A stretch of 29,093 nucleotides of DNA from Mnemiopsis leidyi (lineage: Eukaryota; Ctenophora; Tentaculata; Lobata; Bolinopsidae): positions 104,365 to 133,457 of the forward strand of contig JH153963.1 of assembly GCA_000226015.1 (NCBI GenBank). Direction: 5' to 3'. The translations under genes and the position numbers were made by a program. The notes beneath the pieces were generated by a model. That model did no database searches and was not told the DNA's origin. It worked only from the letters and a program-made list of their open reading frames with translations. This document shows positions 8,674-17,195 of the stretch, piece after piece. The number at the start of each line of letters is the position of its first letter. The stretch's first letter is position 1.

Positions 8674-8879
8674 TCAAAACTGTAGGCTATTTTTGCAAGT
8701 GACTGAACGGATGTGGATTTCAATGTTATGATTTGAGTTTAAAGGAACAATGCTAATTGAATATCTGACGGACAGTCTGGAAACGACACAGTCGCCCATT
8801 TGACCCTGTCGTTTTCTCCATGCCGTATAGGAGCTTTCAATTTCCTTCCTGATCTTGCCGACTTCGTCACAGAACTCTG
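8674..8879 (-). CDS. Coding-like exon, charged N-terminal half, family unknown
   Basis: After a good acceptor (CTTCTCACATAG ending at 8880, minus strand) a frame of about 68 codons stays open to TGA at 8674. It begins EFCDEVGKIRKEIESSYTAW followed by RKRQGQMGD. The amphipathic, charged first 30 residues look genuinely protein-like; the second half is less so, and an exon end near the GGGCGACTGT (about 8796) is possible. It is absent from ATG-based ORF lists because it has no start codon. It lies in the same orientation as the array around it. No family recognised. Confidence 0.4.
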
Positions 8880-8904
8880 CTATGTGAGAAGTTAGATTAC
8901 AGTG

Positions 8905-9330
8905 TTAAAAACAAGCAAGGATTAAGAACCAGTAAGACATTAACAAGAGCTTAAATGAGGCACTTTAAATTAACATAATGATCGGACAATTGTTGATGAG
9001 CTGCGGAAGAAGCTTAGTTCAACAATGTTTTTGTTACTCTCTTCTCGACAGTTGACTCGAGTTGAAGACATAAGGTTTAATAGAAATTCGTCAATATTTT
9101 TAAAAACTCATTTTTAAAAACTATTCAACATAACAAATCAATTACATTTATTGAGTGTCCTGATGTAACGCAGAAATATGATGATGAAATTCGATTCAAC
9201 TTTATGTCTTTTACTCGATTCAAGAAGAGATTTTAAAAGGAACATAGTTGAAATTTTTCACTTAAGATTTTGAGAAAATTTTATTATAAACATCATCCAA
9301 TAGCTGTAAAAGCTATTCATAGCTTTTTAT
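8905..9330. other. No gene seen
   Basis: AT-rich sequence with no splice-bounded or codon-biased frame that I can support. Confidence 0.4.
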
Positions 9331-10323
9331 GCATAAACATTGGAAACAGAAAGAAATTGTGAAAATATTTACATTAAGGTAAATGAATAAAAACGGTTTA
9401 TTAACGATGCACTTGTCCCATGCTCTTTGCATCTGTATATTTTGTGTCGAATAACCTCACGTTTCCAGATCTCTATTTGGTCACCATAACTTCACATTTT
9501 GTGGTTCTATGCCGGCCCATGTTTCGTAAAGAAGCGAATTTCGTAACGAAGCTAATCAGAAAGGATGTTCGACTATCAATGTTACGGGTTAATTTTAGGA
9601 TCTTTTTATGTCACTTCGCCTTTTAATAACCCGAATAATGTTCACTACTTTTCCTCTCAATGCAAGCGTTCCTAAGTGAAGGAACAATCCTTCCCTGGTG
9701 AAAGTTTCTTCTCCAGCATCCCCGCACTCCCTTCAAGGCTGCATCACTTCGCTCTCTAGGAGGAAGTCTGTGTTTATGATTTTAAACTGTAATGCATCAT
9801 TTCTCTCAGCAAATCAGGAAAACATAATTCATGAAGCTTAAACAAGAATTCTACTTGCCTTATTACCATTTCGTCTTCTTAATTTAATTCAAGAGACCTA
9901 AGCCGTGAAATTGAAATTTTGATCTTATCAATAAAAACTTACGGAATTGTTTATACTTTCAGTAAAATGACTGTTAAAATTTTGTTATAAAAACTTACAG
10001 AATTGTTTATATTTTCAGTAAAATGACTGTTGAACTTCTTCATCCTACTCGTAATTTGACGATGTAGACGCGATGATTTTCAGCCAATTTTTTTCGCCAA
10101 ACCGTTTAACTCCCTGGCTTTCTGTAACTGGGAGATTATCTTAAGCCATCATAATTTGTAATCAAGTAGTTGAAATTATACACTTCTGTTTACACTACTG
10201 TTAATCGATTGCCCATCATATGTTCTCCAAAATCGGAACTGTCTTTCCATGTAATATGAAGGTTTTGGAAACTAAACGTCGTTGATACCAACCAAAATTA
10301 TAATATCAGTGTATTGTTGAAGC
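9331..10323 (-). repeat. Tandem duplication, copy 1 (decayed SGNH-like gene unit)
   Basis: A segment of about 1 kb repeated at 10907-11866 with an offset of about 1577 bases in its left half. Its minus-strand content matches copy 2: YTDIIILVGINDV (10272-10323), the NGLAKK helix (about 10080-10130) in which a frame change has destroyed the rest, then LPPRERSDAALKGVR and WRRNFHQGRIVPSL (about 9660-9765), and MQRAWDKCIVN (about 9398-9430). An internal direct repeat (ACTTACRGAATTGTTTAT) is at about 9940-10025. The plus-strand ORFs of 68 codons that are identical in both copies are antisense to this and are not genes. Confidence 0.7.
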
Positions 10324-10389
10324 TACGTTCTCTTAAATTCATGTAAGGTATTTTCCATATCTCCAAGGTTGACATTTTCCCTATCTCCA

Positions 10390-10740
10390 AGGTTGACATT
10401 AACATTGTACAGATAGCTTCTGGTTTACTTTACTATTACAGAGTTTATCATGTAACATGGACTCTGCAATCTCAGCTCTTTCCTTATTTTTAGAGTATGA
10501 TGGCCGAGACAGCAACATGGCCGCAATTTGAATAGGAGAGATTCCTCAATTTCAGCAGTCGTCAGCATATCATTGTACAATGAATCGAGGCGCTTGTTCT
10601 GCTGCTGTTTTCCAACTGACAAGATTGTTCGACGAAACCTCTTCGGAGCTGGTGGTCTATTTGCTGTCCTCTTCTTCATCGTCACTAATGTTAACGTCTA
10701 TCAAGACAGAGTGTGCCATGTCACAGTCGTAAAACGTATC
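10390..10740 (-). pseudogene. Acidic/helical protein, array copy B (frameshifted)
   Basis: Paralogue of 2565-3125. The minus strand reads DCDMAHSVLIDVNISDDEEE, then after a frame change KKRTANRPPAPKRFRRTI, then NKRLDSLYNDMLTTAEIEE, and after another frame change PIQIAAMLLSRPSYSKNKER and AEIAESMLHDKLCNSKV to a stop near 10385. The segments match copy A in order (acidic stretch, NKR-DS-ND helix, LL-R helix), so this is a decayed member of the same family. It sits between the two 1.57-kb repeats, just upstream (in transcription sense) of copy 1. An SxxNK..A.I motif after the helix may be diagnostic for a profile search. Confidence 0.5.
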
Positions 10741-10751
10741 TGACCAGTGTT

Positions 10752-10848
10752 GTTAGTAACACAACCAGGTTTTAGTAACACAACCAGGTTTTAGTAAGAC
10801 AACCAGGTTTTAGTAACACAACCAGGTTTTAGTAACACAACCACCAGG
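10752..10848. repeat. 19-base minisatellite, about five copies
   Basis: Head-to-tail copies of TTTTAGTAACACAACCAGG with one or two substitutions, ending in a partial CCACCAGG unit. It lies between pseudogene copy B and tandem copy 2. Confidence 0.85.
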
Positions 10849-10906
10849 TATAATTCATGATGTGCTGTGTTAGTTAACCGCTGTACAATATTGTATACTC
10901 AATTGC

Positions 10907-11866
10907 TGCATAAACATTGGAAACAGAAAGATATTGTGAAAATATTTACATTAAGTTAAATGAATAAAAACGGGTTATTAACGATGCACTTGTCCCATGC
11001 TCTTTGCATCTGTATATTTTGTGTCGAATAACCTCACGTTTCCAGATCTCTATTTGGTCACCATTACTTCACATTTTGTGGTTCTATGCCGGCCCATGTT
11101 TCGTAAAGAAGCGAATTTCGTAACGAAGCTAATCAGAAAGGATGTTCGACTATCAATGTTACGGGTTAATTTTAGGATCTTTTTATGTCACTTCGCCTTT
11201 TAATAGCCCGAATAATGTTCACTACTTTTCCTCTCATGCACCGTTCCCAAGTGAAGGAACAATCCTTCCCTGGTGAAAGTTTCTTCTCCAGTATCTCCGC
11301 ACTCCCTTCAAGGCTGCATCACTTCGCTCTCTAGGAGGAAGTCCGTGTTCATGATTTCAAACTGTAATGCATTATTTCTCTCAGGAAATCAGGAAAACAT
11401 AATTCATAAAGCTAAAACAAGAATTCTACTCGCCTTATTTCCATTTCGTCTTCCTAATTTAATTTAAAAGACCTAAGCCGTGAAATTGAAATTTTGATCC
11501 TATGACCTATCAATAAAAACTATATTTTCAGTAAAGTGACTGAACTTGAACTTCTTCGTCCTACTCGTAATTTCTGGGCAGCGACTCGGCAGACATTTGA
11601 CGATGTAGACGCGATTATTTTCAGCCAATTTTTTCGCCAAACCGTTTAACTCCCTGGCTTTCTGTTACTGGGAGATTATTTTAAGCCATCATAATTTGTA
11701 ATCAAGTAGTTAAAATTTTACACTTCTGTTTACATTACTGTCAATCGATTGCCTATCATATGTTTTCTAAAATCGCAACTGTCTTTCCATGAAATATGAA
11801 GGTTTCGGGAACTAAACGTCGTTGATACCAACCAAAATTATAATATCAGTGTATTGTTGAAGCTGT
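10907..11866 (-). repeat. Tandem duplication, copy 2 (better-preserved SGNH-like unit)
   Basis: Copy of 9331-10323. It keeps the exon of 53 codons at 11500-11661 open, plus the GIND-bearing exon at 11812-11898, which straddles the right end. It also keeps the HGLPPRERSDAALKGVR block (about 11230-11345) and MQRAWDKCIVN (about 10975-11005). Copy 2 lacks the short internal duplication present in copy 1 near 10000. A third partial copy of the left-middle part is at 11908-12008. Confidence 0.7.
11500..11661 (-). CDS. Exon after the GxND block, SGNH-like hydrolase (tentative)
   Basis: Begins right after an acceptor (TCTCCCAGTAACAG, minus strand, ending 11662) and stays open for 53 codons to TAG at 11500. 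It starts KARELNGLAKKLAENNRVYI, then VKCLPSRCPEI, and ends FTENIVFIDRS. A helix followed by a hydrophobic VYIVKCLPS strand is what follows block III in SGNH/GDSL-type hydrolases (helix, then the strand leading to the next catalytic region). The equivalent exon in tandem copy 1 is frameshifted. No block V D-x-x-H motif is seen, so the protein may be incomplete or inactive, or that block lies in another exon. The assignment rests on the neighbouring GIND exon. Confidence 0.4.
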   Translation of the reverse strand, partial: KARELNGLAKKLAENNRVYIVKCLPSRCPEITSRTKKFKFSHFTENIVFIDRS

Positions 11867-11898
11867 GTCTTCAGGAATCTGGAGCTTGTCCCAAATGA
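11812..11898 (-). CDS. Exon with GIND motif, SGNH/GDSL-hydrolase-like (tentative)
   Basis: Starts after a T-rich acceptor (TTCTTTTACATTATTAG, minus strand, ending 11899). It reads SFGTSSRFLKTQLQQ, YTDIIILVGINDV and then a stop at 11812. A hydrophobic strand ending in G-x-N-D after a Y-x-D is block III of the SGNH hydrolase superfamily, where the Asn contributes to the oxyanion hole. The same words occur in tandem copy 1 (10272-10323). Block I (GDS) is not visible upstream; it may lie in a missed exon. The donor at the 3' end (GACGTTTAG) is weak. Esterase-like SGNH domains are also found in some retrotransposon proteins, so a mobile-element origin is an alternative to a host gene. Confidence 0.4.
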   Translation of the reverse strand, partial: SFGTSSRFLKTQLQQYTDIIILVGINDV

Positions 11899-11907
11899 CT
11901 AATAATG

Positions 11908-12008
11908 TAAAAGAATGTTCGAGTATCGATGTGGGCTAATGTTAGAATCTTATGTGCCACTTCGCCTTTCAATAGCCCGAATAATGTTTACTACTTTTCC
12001 TCTCAATG
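11908..12008 (-). repeat. Third partial copy of the tandem unit
   Basis: Resembles 9561-9662 and the matching part of copy 2 (GGATGTTCGA, TGTCACTTCGCCTTT, GCCCGAATAATGTT and TACTTTTCCTCTCA words). It shows that at least three unit copies, one of them partial, lay side by side. Confidence 0.6.
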
Positions 12009-12042
12009 AGATTTACACACACCAACACACACACACATACTA
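12009..12042. repeat. CA-rich microsatellite
   Basis: Imperfect ACACAC run at about 12012-12038. It lies just downstream (minus-strand sense) of the exon ending at 12043, where GTATGTGTGTG could also act as a splice donor. Confidence 0.6.
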
Positions 12043-12261
12043 AGGTCCAGAACACACCGGCGAGAATTCTGTGATCTGTCCCGACATTTTGTTCGCCACT
12101 GTCTCGGTTATAAGACCTGGTATTGTCCTAGACTGGCCACACTTCGCACATACCGTCGGTCTTAATCGGTAATCCTCTTTCATAGTGACTGCTAACTGGT
12201 GTAATTGTGATCGTAGGGACTGCAACTTCTTACTAGAAAATGCTGTAACATCTTCCGCCAT
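12043..12261 (-). CDS. First coding exon of the array gene, with CxxCG
   Basis: ATG at 12261 is in a favourable context (CAACAATGGC). The 73-codon frame reads MAEDVTAFSSKKLQSLRSQL, then HQLAVTMKEDYRLRPTV, then CAKCGQ, and ends in SPVCSGP. The N-terminal helix could be a short coiled coil; CAKCG is half of a zinc knuckle. The frame ends at TAG 12040, but GTATGT overlapping that stop (minus strand, CCTTAGTATGTG) is a plausible donor, which would splice it to the SGNH-like exons at 11898 and 11661 downstream. It is the best candidate for the 5' end of the newest array member. No named family is recognised. Confidence 0.45.
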
Positions 12262-12401
12262 TGTTGAAGTTCTGTAGAGATGCGGTTTTTTACTTCTGTC
12301 CCTTGTCCGTGTATAAAATCGTTAAAAACATATTACGTGTTCTGTCTGTAGGGAATTTTAAACATATTACATTTTTTATAGAACTTTTTAGTTTAGCCAA
12401 T

Positions 12402-13047
12402 NNNNNNNNNNNNNNNNNNNNNNNNNNNNNNNNNNNNNNNNNNNNNNNNNNNNNNNNNNNNNNNNNNNNNNNNNNNNNNNNNNNNNNNNNNNNNNNNNNN
12501 NNNNNNNNNNNNNNNNNNNNNNNNNNNNNNNNNNNNNNNNNNNNNNNNNNNNNNNNNNNNNNNNNNNNNNNNNNNNNNNNNNNNNNNNNNNNNNNNNNNN
12601 NNNNNNNNNNNNNNNNNNNNNNNNNNNNNNNNNNNNNNNNNNNNNNNNNNNNNNNNNNNNNNNNNNNNNNNNNNNNNNNNNNNNNNNNNNNNNNNNNNNN
12701 NNNNNNNNNNNNNNNNNNNNNNNNNNNNNNNNNNNNNNNNNNNNNNNNNNNNNNNNNNNNNNNNNNNNNNNNNNNNNNNNNNNNNNNNNNNNNNNNNNNN
12801 NNNNNNNNNNNNNNNNNNNNNNNNNNNNNNNNNNNNNNNNNNNNNNNNNNNNNNNNNNNNNNNNNNNNNNNNNNNNNNNNNNNNNNNNNNNNNNNNNNNN
12901 NNNNNNNNNNNNNNNNNNNNNNNNNNNNNNNNNNNNNNNNNNNNNNNNNNNNNNNNNNNNNNNNNNNNNNNNNNNNNNNNNNNNNNNNNNNNNNNNNNNN
13001 NNNNNNNNNNNNNNNNNNNNNNNNNNNNNNNNNNNNNNNNNNNNNNN
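12402..13047. other. Assembly gap (N run)
   Basis: 646 consecutive N. Any promoter or upstream part of the gene starting at 12261 may be hidden here, and the true size of the gap is unknown. Confidence 0.99.
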
Positions 13048-13539
13048 CGTTTATAACTATAACATGTGGTCAGTGGTCACGTGATTCAAACCGCTCTCTA
13101 TCAACTATCAGTGTCTCTTGTTGCAACTTACAAGCATTAAATATCAGTATCAGTATGATGTATAGAAAGCCTGCCATAGTTGAGTTACCGTGGGTTGCTA
13201 AGAGCAGTGGTCAGTGTTCACTCAGTGCTCCATAATTACTCCTCTCATTGTTGTATTGTTGATTTTTTCCCTCAATAAAGGCTGATCACAAGCCACAGCT
13301 TTTTGCTCAATATAGCATAGATAACGCTTCATTTGCCCTGGACCATTGCCAGAGCGTTACACGATTGATGTTTTGTACAATATAAACAATGATAATTGAT
13401 TTTAAGTTTTAACTAGCAATCTGGTTGCCGGCCGACATTTAAAAAAGTACTAATAAAATCAGTAACAAATAAAATTTATGCTAATAAACAAGGCAACAAT
13501 TATATACAAATAAATCTACATTCTACAGGAAGCTCATTC
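13048..13539. other. No gene seen
   Basis: A plus-strand AATAAA lies at about 13275 but has no supported coding sequence upstream. The stretch next to the hAT frame (13430-13539) is presumably its 3' flank. Confidence 0.4.
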
Positions 13540-14067
13540 TTAAATATCCAATCCAAAGCGTTTACTTCTCCTCACTTTGGCCGAGGCAAACTGTTTAATG
13601 ATTAGAGATTTATCTAACTTCTCAGCCTCCCCGTGTTCGATGGACAGCAGGGCAAAGTGCCGAAGGCGGTCTTGGCTCATCTTCGATCGAAGATATGTTT
13701 TGATCAGTTTGAGCTTTGAAAAAGACCGTTCAGCACTTGCCACTGTCACGGGGATTGTGAGAAAGAGGACAAGTCCCGTGACCACTTCAGGATACAAAGT
13801 CTGGAGTTCCCTCTCGAAGATCAGTTCTAGCAGCTCCTTTGACTGGAATGTCAAGAGGATATCATCCCTTAAGTCGACACGCATGTCCAGCATCTGCTCG
13901 ACAAACTCCGGACTGAGATCTTTAGTGTAAAGTTTCTGAAGTTTTACACACTCAGCCCGGAATTCATCGAGTTTACTGGACAATACGAACTTGGGGAGCA
14001 AGCAGCGAAACGAATTAACTACTTTGTAGTGTCCTTCGAAACGCAGCTTGGCTTGCTCCTTGCAATC
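13540..14067 (-). pseudogene. hAT transposase C-terminal dimerisation region (ZMYM1-like)
   Basis: The minus-strand frame runs from about 14067 to a stop at 13540. The segment TLYPEVVTGLVLFLTIPVTV followed by ASAERSFSKLKLIKTYLRS and RLRHFALLSIEH is the diagnostic hAT family C-terminal dimerisation motif. It is of the type found in zinc finger MYM-type protein 1-like transposases. Upstream of it, RFEGHYKVVNSFRCLLPKFV fits the region before that domain. The whole RNase H-like catalytic core and N-terminal zinc finger are absent, since upstream the frame is closed. It is either the last exon of a longer gene (TTGCAAG near 14060 could be an acceptor) or a 5'-truncated element. I saw no convincing terminal inverted repeats. 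The C-terminal part has no internal stop, so it is relatively young or constrained. Confidence 0.85.
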
Positions 14068-14400
14068 GTTATATTAGTGTCTCTATAGCTTTGTTGTCAT
14101 GTCTATAGTTTTGTTGTCAAGTCCTTAAGTCATTTTTTTAGGAGTCAAAGGTGCTTGTATACTTAGAGTCTTACCAACAGCTGATAAAGTTGACAACGCT
14201 GTTGCCAAGTTATGTCTTTGCCACGGGATTCTATCACGCTACATCGAAATAAGTAACCGTTTTTAGCACACTCTTTATCGATATAGACCCATTATCGATG
14301 TGCGTTGATCTATTTCGACATTTACAAGTTATATTAACAGATATGTCAGTGGCAAACGCAAACCGTGCCTCCAGCCAGAAAAGACGCGTAGTTTTCAGAT
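14068..14400. other. No gene seen
   Basis: A short direct repeat (CTATAGTTTTGTTGTCAAGTC-like, at 14083-14125) is present. No coding frame is supported. CAGTGGCAAACGC at 14347 resembles a hAT end but has the wrong orientation for the adjacent transposase. Confidence 0.4.
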
Positions 14401-14404
14401 TCAT

Positions 14405-14850
14405 TACATAGTTTCACGTCTAAATGCTGGTTTAACTTTCCTTCTAACTCAAGAATACGGGGTAGCTTAGGGGAACACGTGATATTTTTCCGGCTTCGAA
14501 ACTATCAAATTTGGATTCCTTGTCCAATTTTTCGTGAAAATACTGGTCTAACTCTACCTCAAAGTTAAAAAAATTATCATTTTTGGACTATAGGGGGTCA
14601 AAAAGGGCCATAAAGGGGGTCTAAATAAGGTTTTTGAGCTACAAGACTCCCATCATCGGATTCGCCGTTAAATTTTATGTCCAAATGTAGGTCTAACTTT
14701 ACTCTTAGCTCAAAGTTAAAATAGACGTGATAATTTTTTGGTTCCGAAACTATAAAATTCGGATTCCTCGTCAAAACACTGGTATAACTTTTTCTTTCTT
14801 CTTTTCTAACTTTTTCTTCTAGCTGAAAGCTGACAATTTTCATTTAAGTA
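14405..14850. repeat. Degenerate tandem repeat, about four units
   Basis: Units share CTGGTYTAACT, CTCAAAGTTAAAA, CGAAACTATMAAATT and GGATTCCT.GTC. Starts of the CTGGT word are at about 14425, 14543, 14682 and 14778. The 81-codon minus-strand ORF across it is a by-product of the repeat. Confidence 0.6.
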
Positions 14851-14869
14851 AAATTTCGAAACCAGTTAT

Positions 14870-14926
14870 CTATTTCAGTAAAACATAATCCAACTTAATC
14901 TGCCCTCGTCGCAAACTCTGCATTTT
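14870..14926 (-). CDS. Last exon of the small membrane-protein gene
   Basis: Follows a strong acceptor (TTATTTCTCTCGTCACAG, minus strand, ending 14927). It reads KMQSLRRGQIKLDYVLLK and stops at TAG 14870, exactly in phase 0 with the donor of exon 1 (15047). The tail is basic. See the exon 1 entry for the protein. Confidence 0.5.
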   Translation of the reverse strand, partial: KMQSLRRGQIKLDYVLLK

Positions 14927-15046
14927 CTGTGACGAGAGAAATAACACTGCCGAGCAGTAGGCTAAAATGTATAGTGAGCGAGATTCCTTATTAGCAACAA
15001 CAGTGTATCATAGCTGTGATAGACACCTGCTCTCAATTCAACTTAC

Positions 15047-15202
15047 AGAATGGCACATCAGTGCCACTAAGCCACCAACTAACAGCGGTGCCAATAAGTT
15101 CAGAAACTTCAGTGCTTTGAGCGACGTTTTCGATCGCTTGACAGGACTTATTGCAAAATTTTCACTGTCATCCAGCGCGTATCCTAACTTATCATATATC
15201 AT
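15047..15202 (-). CDS. First exon of a 70-residue single-pass membrane protein
   Basis: ATG at 15202 opens a 52-codon exon that ends exactly at a consensus donor (GTAAGT, 15046 to 15041). The protein begins MIYDKLGYALDDSENFAI, has a basic stretch (PVKRSKTSLKALK) and then a hydrophobic segment FLNLLAPLLVGGLVALMCHS (residues about 33-52). Together with exon 2 (14926-14870, same phase, 120-base intron with a pyrimidine-rich acceptor) it gives 70 residues. The basic flank on the N-terminal side suggests a type II or tail-proximal membrane anchor with a cytosolic N-terminus. No family is recognised. The exon has no internal stop, both splice sites are near consensus and the phases agree, which is unlikely by chance. 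It could also be the 5' end of a longer gene whose other exons I missed. Confidence 0.5.
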
Positions 15203-15525
15203 ACACTCAATACTCGCGGTTACTCAATTTAACACATTTTGTACATTGCAATTGCATGATGATATAATATATATAATATGATATAAAGTAACTAGAGTGC
15301 CGTTTGCCTATTTAGGACACAAAACATAAAATGCATTCCTACTTTTTTGTATTAATACTATAATATAGTAATGTGTGTGTTTTGTTATTCATTAAATCAT
15401 ATGATATTATTAGATTTAAAGATTTACAAGATTCACAATTATGAATCTTTATTAACACAATGTAATGTTAGATTGAATTCTCGCTTGAAATGTAATTTAC
15501 AAGTATGTAATGTTTGTTGTTGTAG

Positions 15526-15594
15526 GAGGAGAGAAGAAAGTTACGACGGGAAGTTAAACCGAATGTTATTCACCAGCCTTCAGAGTATAAATGA
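15526..15594 (+). CDS. Possible plus-strand terminal exon
   Basis: TTTGTTGTTGTAG (ending 15525) is a good acceptor. It is followed by a 22-codon frame EERRKLRREVKPNVIHQP, SEYK and TGA at 15592-15594. The charged composition differs from the AT-rich surroundings. No upstream partner exon was found, so this is tentative. Confidence 0.25.
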   Translation, partial: EERRKLRREVKPNVIHQPSEYK

Positions 15595-16064
15595 GATTAT
15601 GATAAAACCATAGAAATCATATAAGATTACATGAGAAAATAAGATATTGCCTATACGATTTTGTTACAATTTTGATCTTGACACAAAACCCCATCTAGAA
15701 ACGGCGAATTAAGTTCCTATTTCGTGATTATGTTTTTTTCAAAAGTGTGTCAGTGAAGACCGCCTTGTGCTATATTTTTTATGGTAATGGAACCTCTGTC
15801 TCAACTTTTTAAGCATGGAGGAAATTCATGGAGGAAATTCATTTACAACACAATCATGGCAGGCTACGGGGGGGGGGGTGGGTTGGGTTTTGGAAGACTC
15901 CGGCTCATCCCTGCAGTAGGGTGAAGGGGAGGTGGGCAAACGGCAGAAGAGGTTGAGGATGGGGAAGGGGGTACCTATTACGATTTGTTAACCTCAAGGC
16001 AATGTATATAAAGACTGCGTTTTAGACGAAAGTTGGCAGTTTGTTCATGAGTATCTCGTCCATC
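15595..16064. other. No gene seen; G-rich tract
   Basis: An 11-base G run (15868-15878) begins a G-rich stretch to about 15972, with a short direct duplication (ATGGAGGAAATTC) at 15815-15842. Nothing coding is visible. Confidence 0.45.
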
Positions 16065-16505
16065 AGAATGCTCAATGATTTAATGATATTTACTGATTTA
16101 ATGATATATTAACTCAAGGTTTACTCAATGTTTAGAGATTACCTGATGTAAAATTAAACAATTCACCATGTTATGACGAAATAAAAAACATGTTATACCA
16201 TTTTTTACAATTTTACTCATGACACAAAACTTTTTTATGTTAAACTGTCTCCTCTTCATGTGCTTAGACAACTTATTTTCTGGCAAAATTGTTTGCTGGA
16301 TAAGTTGAGTCAAAGCAATAAAAAGGCAATGAGAAGACTGAAAAAATGATAGAATGATAGAAAATGAAAAATGAAGAAAATGAGATTTGAAAAAAATGAG
16401 TTAAAAATTAAGTAAAAAAGGTTTGGTGCAATATTACAGTTTCGCCGAATATCGTAATGGTTTACATGCAAAAATATAGAAAGTCGCACATCTTCCAGCT
16501 AACAA
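16065..16505. repeat. AT-rich dispersed repeat, copy 1
   Basis: Matches 17514-17872 in order: TTTAATGATATTTACT, ACTCAAGGTT, TACAATTTTA, AAACTGTCTCCTCTTC, GAGTCAAAG.AATAAAA, a purine-rich GAAAAATGAAGAAAA stretch and ATGGTTTACAT. Its end (CACATCTTCCAGCTAACAA) also matches 16766-16785. Minus-strand ORFs here are AT-rich noise. Confidence 0.65.
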
Positions 16506-16559
16506 TTTAACCTATATTCTGAACAACTCCTTGTCCTGTATAAAGGGCTTCACAACTTC

Positions 16560-16790
16560 TCCAATCATCATAATCATTCATACTTATGACATTGCAGAGT
16601 ATCATGAGTGCAAGCTCAAACAGAAATTTAGTGAACGGAAGAGAAAGAAAGGATAAGATTTGAAAGAAAAAAATAGTGAAATAAAAAGAAAAAATAGAAT
16701 GTATGCAACGTTGAAATGTTGACACATATCGTTTTACCTGGTTTACATTTAAAACCAAAGATACATCTTCCAGCTAACAAGAAAATTATG
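16560..16790. repeat. AT-rich dispersed repeat, partial copy 2
   Basis: Shares the purine-rich stretch, TGGTTTACAT and ACATCTTCCAGCTAACAA with copy 1, but lacks its left half. Confidence 0.55.
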
Positions 16791-17195
16791 TTCTGAAATA
16801 TATTCTGGAAATGATTTTCCGGAATAATTCGAGAAGTATAATGTACAACCTAATTTGACCATATTCATATATATCCCATAAATGGGCATAGGTTTTTAGT
16901 CAATATCTCAACCATTTTTGTCAAATTTTAAAAATAAATATATCCTGATGTGCAAGGGAGTTATAGCTGAAATTACAGTACCCTTTTGCTTGTTTTTTGA
17001 TATATTGATATTTTTGACCCAAAATTTTCTGTTCTTAAGCTCGAAGTTTACCAGAAAAACGACCATTGAACGACCATTTAGATCGAATTTCGCCTGAAAA
17101 CGACCATAGTCGTTGCTTGGTTGCTGGACCCCCCTAAGATTCCTGAATAAAGGATATCCAGCGAGAAACTACCCCTAACAAAGCAAGACTTACCC
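16791..17195. other. No gene seen; small ACGACCAT repeat
   Basis: ACGACCATT-type words recur at about 17057, 17069 and 17100. The remainder is AT-rich and non-coding in appearance. Confidence 0.4.

Noticed and set aside
10752-10848. CRISPR-like repeat array
   Set aside because: The 19-base units are directly head to tail without spacers and the DNA is eukaryotic, so it is a minisatellite.
9420-11203. Identical 68-codon plus-strand ORFs in both tandem copies
   Set aside because: Identity reflects the duplication. The coding signal (DKCIV block, SGNH-like exons) lies on the opposite strand.
12261-13235. 324-codon plus-strand ORF
   Set aside because: It is open only because it crosses the N gap (12402-13047); the real flanking residues show no protein-like signal.
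14347-14360. CAGTGGCAAACGC as a hAT terminal inverted repeat
   Set aside because: On the right side of a minus-strand transposase the end should be in the opposite orientation, and no partner was found on the left.
14598-14843. 81-codon minus-strand ORF
   Set aside because: It lies inside a degenerate tandem repeat and its periodic composition comes from the repeat.
14967-15281. 104-codon plus-strand ORF
   Set aside because: It is antisense to the two-exon membrane-protein gene, whose splice sites and phases are better supported.
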